Below are positions 18,611 through 27,185 of a stretch of 64,000 bases of DNA, piece after piece. The stretch is taken from assembly GCA_016713675.1 (NCBI GenBank), contig JADJOS010000001.1, positions 620,001 to 684,000 of the forward strand, read 5' to 3'. Each line of letters starts with the position of its first letter. The first letter of the stretch is position 1. This stretch comes from Acidobacteriota bacterium (lineage in GTDB: Bacteria > Acidobacteriota > Blastocatellia > Pyrinomonadales > Pyrinomonadaceae). The translations under genes and the position numbers were made by a program. The notes under the pieces were generated by a model. It was not told the DNA's origin, made no database searches, and saw only the letters and a program-made list of their open reading frames with translations.

Positions 18611-18686
18611 GCCGCCCTAGCTCAGTTGGTAGAGCGTTCGATTCGTAATCGAAAGGTCGTCGGTTCGACTCCGATGGGCGGCTCCA
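18611..18686 (+). tRNA. tRNA-Thr (anticodon CGT)
   Basis: Full cloverleaf: acceptor stem GCCGCCC / GGGCGGC, D-arm GCTCAGTTGGTAGAGC, anticodon stem TTCGA / TCGAA around loop TTCGTAA, T-arm with GGTTCGACTCC, discriminator T and encoded CCA. The anticodon CGT reads ACG. Confidence 0.97.
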
Positions 18687-18846
18687 CATAATTCAAGACG
18701 AAAAATTTCAGCGTGCGGCCATTCGGCCGGTCTAGGCCAAGTGCTATAGTTTCTTCGGAATCGATACCGTATGGGCTCTGTGTAAACGCACCGGCGACCG
18801 GAGGATGGTGCTGGTTTGCTGCACCTTCGCGGCACACATACTTTAA

Positions 18847-20208
18847 TTACTTCGCGTTCGGAACGACCCACAGTTCGGTTGATTCCAACGCGCGATCGCG
18901 GCGGACGGGCTTGAAAACGCTCGTGATGCGGCCGGCCGTCACACCGAATTTGGCGAGATCTCTTAGAATTTCACGCCGCTTTTGTGCGAACTTTGCCTGG
19001 GACGTTTCTGCGATCACTATCTTGCCCCGGCTCTTCGGGCTGGCATTGAGTTCCGCCGCATATTCCTTGAGGTCATACAGATTTCCAAAACAACCTGGGA
19101 TTCCGTCGGAATATTCGGCGGCATACATATACGGCTTGGTTGGCGGCTTGGCTTCCTTGGGCGTATCGATGGGGCCGTCGCCCGCTTCCGGCGTTGGCAT
19201 ATCCGCTCCCGCGGTCACGAGCCAGAACTGCGTCTTTGCATCTTTCATTAATGAAGCATCGGTGAAGGTCAGCCGTGTTTGGTCGAATTGCCGCATCTTG
19301 ATGTAATTGGTGAGCGAAAGTTTACGGCGACGGCCAGAATCAGGTTCGGCAGTAGCTGAGTAGATAACGATCACGCCCTGATCGTTCGGGTTGATATTGA
19401 GCTCGATCAGGAACGAATCCAAGCGAGCAAACCCTTCCTCACAGTTATTGCCGGCAGTTCGGAACTCGTCGACCAAGCGTGCAGTTGGCCATAACTCAAA
19501 AATCACAGAATCCGACGCGGTTGTCGAGCACGCCGGCATCCAGCTGTTGCCGGAAATTTCGACTGTAGCCGTTAGCGATGTCCCCGCAACCGACCGGTCT
19601 GTCGCGACGTTGATCGAACGGGTGCCTTGACCGCTGACGATGGTACCGGCGGAAACGGTCCAGTTGTACGTGGCGTCCACCGATCCGCCGACCGAAGCCG
19701 TAAAAGTAAGCTGTTCGCCCACGTTCAATGCTCTGTCCGGGCCGTCAACCTTTATCACAGGGCAAACATCCACGTGGACACAGCTATCACATTCTTTGAC
19801 CGTGGCGGTAGCAGTTTTCGACTCGGTGACCCGCCCGTCCTTTTCGACCGCCGCCGCCGTGATCGTGTACGTTCCGGCCATTGCCCCGGAAAGGTCCCAG
19901 TCGAATTCGAGCGGCCCAACACGATTTGCCCGGCCACCCGAAACTATTACGTCCACGCGGGCATTTTTTACGTCCCGGCCTGCGACGGTCGCCTTGACCC
20001 GAATTGTCCAATCGTCGCTGCAGCCTTCACCCGAAGGTCTGATACCGGGCGCACATGGCCTAATAACTACCGTTTTGGAAAGTTCCAATTTATCGATCCG
20101 AACATCAACCGAAGCCGCGGAAGCAGCGGCAACCCGTCCGGTTTCAACGACGTGGAAGATGGAGATCAGAACCGATACTAATGCGAGCAGAAGAATTTTC
20201 GAGATCAT
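18847..20208 (-). CDS. exported protein with Ig/PKD-like domains and OmpA-like C-terminal segments
   Basis: A signal peptide covers the first 30 residues (ISKILLLALVSVLISIFHVV). Residues about 35-140 and 150-250 are beta-sandwich, Ig/PKD-like domains (FDWDLSGAMAGTYTITAAAV; ATYNWTVSAGTIVSGQGTRS). The last 190 residues contain two similar alpha/beta segments, FARLDSFLIELNINPNDQGV and LYDLKEYAAELNASPKSRGK, each followed by a VIVI/IVIA strand and an RRRKLSL or RREILRD helix, like the OmpA-family fold repeated twice. Six or more cysteines suggest disulphides. It is likely periplasmic or outer-membrane associated; its function is unknown. Confidence 0.75.
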   Translation of the reverse strand: MISKILLLALVSVLISIFHVVETGRVAAASAASVDVRIDKLELSKTVVIRPCAPGIRPSGEGCSDDWTIRVKATVAGRDVKNARVDVIVSGGRANRVGPLEFDWDLSGAMAGTYTITAAAVEKDGRVTESKTATATVKECDSCVHVDVCPVIKVDGPDRALNVGEQLTFTASVGGSVDATYNWTVSAGTIVSGQGTRSINVATDRSVAGTSLTATVEISGNSWMPACSTTASDSVIFELWPTARLVDEFRTAGNNCEEGFARLDSFLIELNINPNDQGVIVIYSATAEPDSGRRRKLSLTNYIKMRQFDQTRLTFTDASLMKDAKTQFWLVTAGADMPTPEAGDGPIDTPKEAKPPTKPYMYAAEYSDGIPGCFGNLYDLKEYAAELNASPKSRGKIVIAETSQAKFAQKRREILRDLAKFGVTAGRITSVFKPVRRDRALESTELWVVPNAK

Positions 20209-20401
20209 ATATTTGTCTGTTCAGTTTACACATTATCGACTGATCCCGACAATACAGTTTGAAACGGCTGTCGGAGTATTTCCGAGCCATTCGCGTACCG
20301 GCAGCGAGTAATGAACATTCGAACATGCCGCATCGAACCGATCGATCTCATAGCTCGGCGTTCGATATTGAGATATTTATTGGGGGTTTTGAGCGGAAAA
20401 G

Positions 20402-21268
20402 TCAATGCCGGCCCGGCTCGGGCATGCGAACGACCTCGACTGAACAAGATGCACGGGCTGAGACGGCGACCGAAACGCTGCCGAGAAGGAATCGTTCGAA
20501 CGAATTAAGCGAACAATGCGGGCCAACGAAGATGCTGTTCGCTCCCCAGATCTCGGCTTGTTCGGTGATCATCTCGGCAGGATGCCCGAGCGTTACTTTC
20601 AGAGTGGTGCGGAGCCCCGCGTCCGTTAGTTTTTCGAGCGCACTTGCCGCCAGCGTTTCAGCCCATTGGTGTGCGAATCTGGCCTCGATGGTTGCATCCG
20701 ACATTTGTGGAGTAAAACGTCCGATCGTGCTCAAAACGGAGGAGTCGGCCACAGCCAAGAGACTTACTTCGGCTGCCGGGCCCCATTTTCGGAGAGCGAT
20801 CGCATCGACGGCCTTTATCGCGGCGGGCGAACCATTAAATCCGACCAAAATCTTTTCGGGCTGATCGCCACTGCCGCCCTTTCCGCGAGCGATCCGAACG
20901 GAGCATTCTGCTTCGGTCAATAATGTCTGAGTCGTTTGGCCGAGAAAACTAGTGCCGTGTCCGATATTTTGTCGCTCTCCAAGAACGAGAAGATCGGGTT
21001 GATAAACCTCCGCGGCTGCCAATATCTCACGGGGCGGCGAACCCTCACGTATCTCGGCGGCCAACTTCCAACTTGGAAATTCAGCATGAAGTATCGAAAG
21101 CCCTTCTCGAGAAACGCTCCCCGCTTCGTCCAGCGATCTTGGCGTTTGCCATGAATCGGCTACGGTTATCAGTCGGACCTCGGCCGCACCCGAAAGCCCG
21201 GCACGATGCATATCATAGAGTGCAGCCTTTGAAGCCTCGGAACCGTCATAGCCAATAAGAATTCGCAT
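20402..21268 (-). CDS. tandem universal stress protein (two UspA domains)
   Basis: Start placed at 21268 (MRILIGYDGSEASKA), because AGGTGG lies ten bases upstream; a GTG at 21280 is in frame. Two UspA domains of about 140 residues follow each other: the first has IGYDGSEASKAAL and a nucleotide-binding loop around LVLGERQNIGHGTSFLGQT, the second ILVGFNGSPAAIKAV and VGPHCSLNSFERFLLGSVS. The G-x2-G-x9-G(S/T) loop is degenerate in both. USPs help cells survive growth arrest and low oxygen. It is divergent from the AstE/GCS2 genes. Confidence 0.88.
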   Translation of the reverse strand: MRILIGYDGSEASKAALYDMHRAGLSGAAEVRLITVADSWQTPRSLDEAGSVSREGLSILHAEFPSWKLAAEIREGSPPREILAAAEVYQPDLLVLGERQNIGHGTSFLGQTTQTLLTEAECSVRIARGKGGSGDQPEKILVGFNGSPAAIKAVDAIALRKWGPAAEVSLLAVADSSVLSTIGRFTPQMSDATIEARFAHQWAETLAASALEKLTDAGLRTTLKVTLGHPAEMITEQAEIWGANSIFVGPHCSLNSFERFLLGSVSVAVSARASCSVEVVRMPEPGRH

Positions 21269-21594
21269 CTTTGTCGCCACCTATTGTTAAATTGCCGCCC
21301 CGCCAACAGCTAACGGGAGATCCACGGCTTGAGCGGACGTATTGCAAGCATTGTGCCAAACGAAAACAGACTGTTTTTGACTTGTTTCGGTCGAACAGGT
21401 GCGTAGATTTTCGCGGGGGGCCGCGAAAAGTTTCCGAGATGATCCTTTTTCCTCGCTGCTCAGGTCAGCACTAAGTCGATAAAATATGGCTGCGGATGGG
21501 ATCTAACATTGGAACGATGGTTGCACTGCGCAGTGTTCCGGACATGAATTGAAAGAAATATTGCGTTGGATCCGGAACTACGGAGGTAACGGCG
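21269..21594. promoter_or_regulatory. divergent intergenic region with two inverted repeats
   Basis: No gene. It must carry promoters for the USP gene (minus) and the membrane protein/AstE/GCS2 genes (plus). It contains an inverted repeat TTTCGCGG-GGGG-CCGCGAAA around 21409-21429 and a perfect palindrome CACTGCGCAGTG at 21524-21535 flanked by GGAAC/GTTCC, both possible operators. Confidence 0.4.
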
Positions 21595-21997
21595 ATGTTA
21601 CATAAGCGAGAAGGCGAATCAGCTGCGATGTTTTTCATCCGTTGGACAGGAAGGCTTCTAAGCCTCGCGACGGGGTTGCTTTTGGCACTCTTCTTCCTCG
21701 GCGAAGGTTTGCATTTCTCCGAGCTGGCCGCTTTGGAGCTGATCGGACTGCTTTTCTTTCCGTTCGGCCTGTTGATCGGATTTGCGGTCGGTTGGCATAA
21801 CGAACTTGCCGGCGGAGGAATATCTGTTGTTAGCGTTGCTGCCTTTTATCTTATTTACGGGATGGTCGCGAACGGGTCTTTGCCAAGCGGATTTTTCTTT
21901 TGCATTATTTACAGTTCCCGGCTTGCTATTTCTAGCTTATGGCCTGATCGACCGTATCGCTCTCCATCATCACCGATCTGGGCGAGTCACATTCTGA
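21595..21997 (+). pseudogene. small four-helix membrane protein gene with a frameshift
   Basis: Starts at 21595 with GGAGG eight bases upstream and encodes three hydrophobic helices (LLSLATGLLLALFFLGEGLH; LLFFPFGLLIGFAVGW; ISVVSVAAFYLIYGMV). After GSLPSGFFF the frame runs into low-quality sequence to 22014, while the next frame continues the fold as ALFTVPGLLFLAYGLIDR and stops at 21997. Removing one T from the run at 21898-21901 restores a single 134-residue protein. Either a true mutation or a homopolymer sequencing error. The gene directly precedes the AstE/AspA gene and probably shares its transcript. Function unknown. Confidence 0.65.
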
Positions 21998-22014
21998 CCA
22001 CTTGGGGTAGCTAA

Positions 22015-23241
22015 ATGGATACTTATATTGATGCAAGCGATCGGCAATATGCGGCAAACGCGGAGTTTCGTGCGATCGAAAAGCACGACAACGGCGAGCA
22101 CATCATCGCGGCACTTGTTGGCACCGCTACCGGGCCGACGTTAATTGCGGTAGGCAGCGTTCACGGAAATGAACCGGGCGGAGTTTCCGCTCTTTCCAGA
22201 GTCGCTCAAAAGTTAGCCGATCGCACAAACAGGCTGAAAGGCCGGGTCTATTTTCTGGCCGGCAACACGAGGGCACTTTCGGCCGGTGTCCGCTTTATCG
22301 ATCATGATCTCAACCGCTCGTGGACGCCGACGAATCTATCTAGTGAACGAGCGGTTGTGATGGCAAATTCGTCGGAGCGTTCTGAGATACGTGAACTCGA
22401 CGCCATCCTCGACGGAATACTGATCACTGCGATGGACGAGGTATATGTGCTCGATCTGCATTCGACCTCGACCGGCGGAATGCCTTTCGCAACCGTCGGC
22501 GACACGTTGAGAAATCGTGATTTTGCACGTAAGTTCCCGGTCGCGATTCTCCTCGGTATCGAAGAACAACTTGACGGCACGATGCTGGAATATTTGAACA
22601 ACGCCGGAGCCGTCACCCTGGGTTTTGAAGGCGGCCAGCATATCGGCCCTGAAACCGTTGACAATCACGAAGCATTGGTTTGGCTTGGGCTTGTAAATGC
22701 CGGCATTCTCGATGCCGACGACGTTCCGGAAATTGAATCAAGCAAAAAACAATTGGCCGGAAGCCACGGACGCTCGCGAGTGTTTGAGGTCCGATACCGA
22801 CACGCGATCACCGAGGACGACCAGTTTTCGATGAACGCCGGATATGCAAATTTCGATCGGATTGCAAAAGGCGAAGTTCTTGGCACCGACCGCAGCGGCG
22901 AAGTAACCGCGATCGAGGGAGGCCTGATACTGATGCCGCTATATCAAAAGCTCGGAGAAGATGGATTCTTTATTGGCCGCGAGATCTCGCCGTTTTGGCT
23001 TGGACTTTCCGGACTGCTCCGTCGAATTGGTATTCAGAAGATCGTTTATTGGCTTCCCGGCGTGGCTCGCGATGAACATGACGCCGGAACTTTGATCGTA
23101 AACACGAGCGTTGCACGGCTCTTTCCGCTGCAGGTGTTTCACTTGCTCGGTTTTCGGCGTCGACGCTGGAGCGGAAACAAACTTATCGTAAGCCGCCGAA
23201 GGCATGACACCGACGGTCCATTCAAATGGAAAGGAAATTAA
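22015..23241 (+). CDS. succinylglutamate desuccinylase/aspartoacylase-family zinc hydrolase
   Basis: Residues about 40-240 hold the AstE/AspA (M14-like) signature: GSVHGNEPGG supplies the first zinc-binding His and Glu, DHDLNRSW the substrate-binding Asn-Arg, LDLHSTSTG the second zinc His, and LGFEGGQH the catalytic Glu. The family removes acyl groups from N-acylated amino acids. A C-terminal beta domain (about 245-330) follows, and the last 60 residues are basic. The gene abuts the GCS2-CBS gene with a three-base gap, so the two are co-translated. The acylated substrate cannot be read from sequence. Confidence 0.85.
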   Translation: MDTYIDASDRQYAANAEFRAIEKHDNGEHIIAALVGTATGPTLIAVGSVHGNEPGGVSALSRVAQKLADRTNRLKGRVYFLAGNTRALSAGVRFIDHDLNRSWTPTNLSSERAVVMANSSERSEIRELDAILDGILITAMDEVYVLDLHSTSTGGMPFATVGDTLRNRDFARKFPVAILLGIEEQLDGTMLEYLNNAGAVTLGFEGGQHIGPETVDNHEALVWLGLVNAGILDADDVPEIESSKKQLAGSHGRSRVFEVRYRHAITEDDQFSMNAGYANFDRIAKGEVLGTDRSGEVTAIEGGLILMPLYQKLGEDGFFIGREISPFWLGLSGLLRRIGIQKIVYWLPGVARDEHDAGTLIVNTSVARLFPLQVFHLLGFRRRRWSGNKLIVSRRRHDTDGPFKWKGN

Positions 23242-23244
23242 AAT

Positions 23245-25164
23245 ATGGGCGATAAAAAGGTCACACGTGATTATGATGACGAACAGATGCGAGCATTCAC
23301 GCTGGGCGTTCTTAATGACCTGCAGGCTCTCGAATACATGCTCAAAGCCGGAATGTTTGAGGAAGATGTCCGCCGGATCGGGGCCGAACAAGAAATGTTC
23401 CTTATCGATTCTGCTTACCGTCCTGCTCCGCTTGCTCTGGATGTAATCGGTCAGGCCAAGGACAGCAGGTTGACCACAGAAATTGGAAAATTCAACCTCG
23501 AAGCCAATTTGACGCCGCTCGAATTCAAAGATGATTGTTTTCGGGTAATGGAAGACGAGTTGAATGAAATATTAGGCGTCGTTCGCAGATCTGCTGTCGA
23601 ATTTGGCGGCGGAGTTGTCCTTGCAGGCATTCTTCCGACAATCCAGCAGTCGGATCTAACGAGCAAGAATTTAACACCTCACCCTCGCTATTACGAGATC
23701 GACCGGATCGTCACCGAACTCCACGGCGAAAATCGTGTGATTCACATAAAAGGCCTGGACGAGCTGCAGTTGACACTGCAAGATACGTTCATTGAGTTTT
23801 GCAACACAAGTTTTCAGGTGCATATGCAGGTCGGAGCGAAAGATTTCGTCCGGTATTACAATTGGGCTCAGGCGATCGCGGCACCGGTGCTCGCGTCTGC
23901 AGCAAATTCACCAATACTACTTGGCCACCGCTTATGGCACGAAACAAGACTGGCTGTATTCAAGCAGTCTACAGACACGCGCTCACTGACGCATAAGCAG
24001 CGAAATCAAAAACCGCGGGTCAATTTTGGTGATCAATGGGTCGATGATTCGATAATCGAGGTGCTGCACGAAGATGCGATCCGATTCCGGATCTTGCTGA
24101 CCCAGGATATTAAGGAAAATTCGCTGAAGGTTCTATCTGAAGGCGGCATTCCTGAACTATCGGCGTGGCGTCTGCACAACGGAACGATCTGGCGTTGGAA
24201 TCGGCCGTGCTACGGCGTGACCGATGGCAAGCCAGGACTTAGGATCGAGGCTAGATTTCTACCGGCGGGCCCAACTGTGGCAGACGAAATGGCCAATGCC
24301 GCGTTTTTCCTCGGCCTGATGACCGAGCTGCCCGAAGAGTTTGGAGATATTCGCAAGCACATGTCGTTTGACGACGCCCGTACCAATTTTTATAACGCCG
24401 CCCGGTACGGCCTCAAGGGTCAGATACGCGGCCTCGACGGCCAGAGCCGTCCAGTGTGTCGAATAATCTTGGAAGAACTGCTGCCAAGAGCGAGAAAGGG
24501 CTTGGCGAGGGCCGGTGTCGACGAAGCTGATAGCGACCGGCTTCTTGATATAATCGAGGAAAGAGTTTCACAGGAAAAATCAGGATCCCAATGGATGCTC
24601 GATTCTTATGCGGCAATGGATCAGCGGGCCAAGCCTAATGTGCGGCTTCGTTCCCTGACGGCTGCGATGAAGGCCCATCAGGAGGAAAGTGACGAACCGA
24701 TGCATACGTGGGAGCTTGCCGAGATACCAAACGATTCCCAGTGGATCGACAACTACAAAACTGTCGAACAATTCATGGCCGTGGACCTATTTACCGTTAG
24801 GCCGGCCGACGTCCTGGATCTTGCTGCGAGCTTAATGCACTGGCGTCACGTCCGACACGTTCCTGTCGAAGACGACGCGGGCCGTTTGATCGGAATAGTA
24901 TCGCATAGAGATCTGATCAAATTGATGGCTTCAGGAAAATTCGGAGCTTCTGCGAGCATCACGGTCAAGGATATTATGCAGACGGATATTGTGACCGTTT
25001 CACCCGATACACCAACGCTCGAGGCACTCGACATAATGCGTGAACGCAATATTGGCTGTCTTCCCGTCGTTAGGGATAGACGACTGGTAGGCATAATCAC
25101 TGCTTATGATTTCCTGACCGTTTCGACAAAATTATTCGAAGAGAAGCTCGGTCAAGTCATGTAG
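23245..25164 (+). CDS. glutamate-cysteine ligase (GCS2)-like carboxylate-amine ligase fused to a CBS pair
   Basis: AAGGA precedes the ATG. Residues about 40-450 are a GCS2 domain (IGAEQEMFLID near residue 45, FNLEANLTP, FQVHMQVGAKDFVRYYNWAQ, GLRIEARFLPAGPT), the glutamine-synthetase-like fold that joins an amine to a carboxylate using ATP. Residues about 505-630 are two CBS motifs (HWRHVRHVPVEDDAGRLIGI, RERNIGCLPVVRDRRLVGII), which usually bind adenylate nucleotides. The fusion suggests ligase activity tuned by energy charge; whether cysteine is the substrate is unknown. It lies between an acyl-amino-acid hydrolase gene and a DUF5335 gene, beside stress genes. Confidence 0.88.
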   Translation: MGDKKVTRDYDDEQMRAFTLGVLNDLQALEYMLKAGMFEEDVRRIGAEQEMFLIDSAYRPAPLALDVIGQAKDSRLTTEIGKFNLEANLTPLEFKDDCFRVMEDELNEILGVVRRSAVEFGGGVVLAGILPTIQQSDLTSKNLTPHPRYYEIDRIVTELHGENRVIHIKGLDELQLTLQDTFIEFCNTSFQVHMQVGAKDFVRYYNWAQAIAAPVLASAANSPILLGHRLWHETRLAVFKQSTDTRSLTHKQRNQKPRVNFGDQWVDDSIIEVLHEDAIRFRILLTQDIKENSLKVLSEGGIPELSAWRLHNGTIWRWNRPCYGVTDGKPGLRIEARFLPAGPTVADEMANAAFFLGLMTELPEEFGDIRKHMSFDDARTNFYNAARYGLKGQIRGLDGQSRPVCRIILEELLPRARKGLARAGVDEADSDRLLDIIEERVSQEKSGSQWMLDSYAAMDQRAKPNVRLRSLTAAMKAHQEESDEPMHTWELAEIPNDSQWIDNYKTVEQFMAVDLFTVRPADVLDLAASLMHWRHVRHVPVEDDAGRLIGIVSHRDLIKLMASGKFGASASITVKDIMQTDIVTVSPDTPTLEALDIMRERNIGCLPVVRDRRLVGIITAYDFLTVSTKLFEEKLGQVM

Positions 25165-25212
25165 TTCTCATTTGGTGCCCGGAAGATATTCACGATGGAG
25201 GGAACAAAAAAA

Positions 25213-25551
25213 ATGAACGCTGCGTCAACACAACACGAATGGACAAAATACACGAAATTTTACACCGAGAACAATAAGGGACGGCTGACACGGTTAGGAG
25301 TTTTTGAAAAACAAGGTGAAACTGTCAATGACTATTGGCTCGAGAGCGGATTGCCGTTCAACGGGCTTGATATCGATACCCATAAGGACCTTCCATCAGT
25401 TCAGATCTCAGTCGGTGTGCTTTGCCATGAGGTCGACCAGGTTGTTGACATCGCCTTTCATTTGAGTGCATCGGGCGATGACGACGGAGTCGATATCAAG
25501 AGCACGAACGGTACCTCAACAGTGCTGCGTTTTGAGAGGCACACGGAATGA
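25213..25551 (+). CDS. DUF5335-family protein
   Basis: Start at 25213 because GGAGGG lies ten bases upstream; a 25195 ATG would place that site inside the gene. The 112-residue protein shows the DUF5335 layout: EWTKYTKFYTENNKGRLTRL at the N-terminus, ESGLPFNGLDID, a central SVQISVGVL strand and a closing STVLRFERH. No catalytic motif is known for the family. A shorter paralogue lies at 48036-48290, also among stress genes. Probably co-transcribed with the GCS2-CBS gene 48 bp upstream. Confidence 0.75.
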   Translation: MNAASTQHEWTKYTKFYTENNKGRLTRLGVFEKQGETVNDYWLESGLPFNGLDIDTHKDLPSVQISVGVLCHEVDQVVDIAFHLSASGDDDGVDIKSTNGTSTVLRFERHTE

Positions 25552-25557
25552 CCGCAG

Positions 25558-25573
25558 TGCGAATTTTTTCACA
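25558..25573. promoter_or_regulatory. CRP/FNR-like site upstream of the regulator gene
   Basis: TGCGA-N6-TCACA, one mismatch to TGTGA-N6-TCACA, about 190 bp before the FNR-like gene at 25765. It would allow autoregulation. Confidence 0.4.
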
Positions 25574-25764
25574 GCATGGGGTAATACGACGCGTTTGTCC
25601 GGCCGGTTTGCTTTATAGATCAACGCCAACCGCCTTATCTGCAACATTTACGGTTGCTCCATGTTCGGAATGTTAATTGCATTTGAGCAAGTTAAGCCTT
25701 TAGTGCAAGAAGGCAATATCTACTATTTAGAAGAAGGGTCGGCGTCAGGGTCGAGTTTAATACA

Positions 25765-26505
25765 ATGAAGGCATCTCACGATCTACAAATTCAGGATAAA
25801 TGCCAGTCCTGTTCACTTCACAACGAGAATTTCTTTTGCCACATCTCTTCTCCCGGCTGGGATAGCTTTGAGTCGATCGCGATGACAAAAGTGTATCCGA
25901 AAGGAACGATGCTGTTTGTCGAAGGCCAGCCGGCGAGCGGTGTTTATATGCTCTGCCAGGGCAAGGTCAAACTCTCAACATGTTCACAGGACGGGAAAGT
26001 AATAATTCTCGGTATCGTCGAACCCGGCGAGGTGATCGGACTAAGTGCCGCTCTCGATGGTGTTGAATACGAAACGACAGCCGAAGTGCTCGAACTTTGT
26101 CAGGTGAATTATGTGGCTACTGATGATTTTATTCGCCTGATGCGTTCCAGCACCGATGCATGCCTTAATGCTGCCCGCCAATTGAGCCGCAATTACCAGA
26201 CGGCTTATCGTCAGGTTTGTTCGCTCGGTTTATCAGATTCGGTCGCCGACAAGCTGGCAAAGCTCTTCCTCGGCTGGAGCGGTAACGGGACCGGCGGCGA
26301 CGGACTAGTCCGAATGAAGAATTTTTTCACCCACGAAGAAATGGCCGAAATGATCGGCGCATCACGCGAGACAGTTACGCGTGCCCTCAAATATTTTCGC
26401 GAGCACGACTTGGTTACTCTTAAAGGCTCGGAGATGATCATCCACGACCGGCGGCGGCTAAAGGCCGTGATCGGTACCCGCAAGAACCTGCACACCGAAA
26501 TGTGA
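25765..26505 (+). CDS. Crp/Fnr-family transcription regulator, FNR-like N-terminal cysteines
   Basis: Residues about 30-150 form a cNMP-binding jelly roll (FVEGQPASGVYMLCQGKVKL, VIGLSAALDG), and residues about 165-240 a winged HTH (MAEMIGASRETVTRALKYFR). The N-terminus has C13, C16 and C25 in KCQSCSLHNENFFCH, the arrangement expected for an oxygen-labile [4Fe-4S] cluster; several central cysteines could give the fourth ligand. The recognition helix RETVTR keeps the Arg-Glu...Arg contacts that read TGTGA. Perfect TGTGA-N6-TCACA sites occur upstream of the cytochrome genes that follow. It is likely an oxygen- or redox-responsive activator of anaerobic respiration; NO sensing is an alternative. 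Confidence 0.88.
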   Translation: MKASHDLQIQDKCQSCSLHNENFFCHISSPGWDSFESIAMTKVYPKGTMLFVEGQPASGVYMLCQGKVKLSTCSQDGKVIILGIVEPGEVIGLSAALDGVEYETTAEVLELCQVNYVATDDFIRLMRSSTDACLNAARQLSRNYQTAYRQVCSLGLSDSVADKLAKLFLGWSGNGTGGDGLVRMKNFFTHEEMAEMIGASRETVTRALKYFREHDLVTLKGSEMIIHDRRRLKAVIGTRKNLHTEM

Positions 26506-26535
26506 CACGCGTCACTTCTCACTGTGACGCGTGTC
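26501..26535 (+). promoter_or_regulatory. 12-bp perfect hairpin containing a CRP/FNR-like site
   Basis: GACACGCGTCAC (26504-26515) pairs with GTGACGCGTGTC (26524-26535) across an 8-nt loop, starting in the regulator's stop codon. TGTGA-N6-TCACT at 26501-26516 has one mismatch to the CRP/FNR motif. It lacks a T tail, so it may be a terminator, a binding site for the downstream gene at 26590, or both. Confidence 0.5.
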
Positions 26536-26589
26536 CTATCATTCGATAGATCCAGATCTAATAATCCATGATTGTCGGGAGGTGCAACG

Positions 26590-27048
26590 ATGATGCTCGA
26601 GAAAGCGCCGGAAACACACTTATTTCGCGATCTTATCTCTGTGGAAGATCTCCTCAGCGGCTTGGCTCCCCGCCATCGCCGGTCACTCGCCCGGATCGAA
26701 CATCATTCACATTTCGCTCCCGACACGCTCGTCTTTGACTCGCATGACCAACCCGAACAGATCTTCGTCCACCGCGGCGGCAAGCTTGCCCTTTTTCGGA
26801 ACGATCGCGTCGAAGACCTGTTGAGTGCCTGTCCGGTTGGAGCAGGTTGTATCTATGGCCTCGTCGAGGCCCTATCGGGAAGTGATTTCAAGATGAGCGC
26901 AAAGACCATCACCGAAAGCGATTTTGATGTGATCGACCGCGACGAGTTCCTACGCTTTATCAAGAATGAACCCGAATTGTGCTTCCGTCTGGCCGAACTG
27001 TTAAGCCGCATGTATCAGCACGCCCTAGAAACGATCAAAGCCCATTGA
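26590..27048 (+). CDS. stand-alone cyclic-nucleotide-binding-type domain protein without HTH
   Basis: Start at 26590, as GGGAGG lies eight bases upstream (a TTG at 26572 would include it). The 152-residue protein matches only the effector half of a Crp/Fnr protein: RSLARIEHHSHFAPDTLVFD, EQIFVHRGGKLALFRND, then AGCIYGLVEALSG and a terminal dimer-like helix (LAELLSRMYQHALETI). No DNA-binding domain follows. It sits 84 bp after the FNR-like gene and before the decahaem cytochrome. It may sense a ligand, form mixed dimers with the upstream regulator, or be degenerate. Confidence 0.75.
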   Translation: MMLEKAPETHLFRDLISVEDLLSGLAPRHRRSLARIEHHSHFAPDTLVFDSHDQPEQIFVHRGGKLALFRNDRVEDLLSACPVGAGCIYGLVEALSGSDFKMSAKTITESDFDVIDRDEFLRFIKNEPELCFRLAELLSRMYQHALETIKAH

Positions 27049-27088
27049 TCGTAAAAAATCTGCAACTTTTTTCACATTCCGCCTGATT

Positions 27089-27104
27089 TGTGACGACGCT
27101 CACA
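27089..27104. promoter_or_regulatory. perfect CRP/FNR-type site upstream of the decahaem cytochrome
   Basis: TGTGACGACGCTCACA matches TGTGA-N6-TCACA exactly, centred about 90 bp before the start codon at 27186, a distance compatible with activation. Confidence 0.75.
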
Positions 27105-27185
27105 TATCAAGACTTCGATGTCCGCTACCCTTGAATCATATTTGGCCTGTTCCAGGTCAAACGCACCAAATCGGAGGCATGCGTC

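Noticed and set aside
19640..20311. 223-codon plus-strand frame
   Set aside because: Antisense to the Ig/OmpA-like exported protein gene, which has a signal peptide and domain structure.
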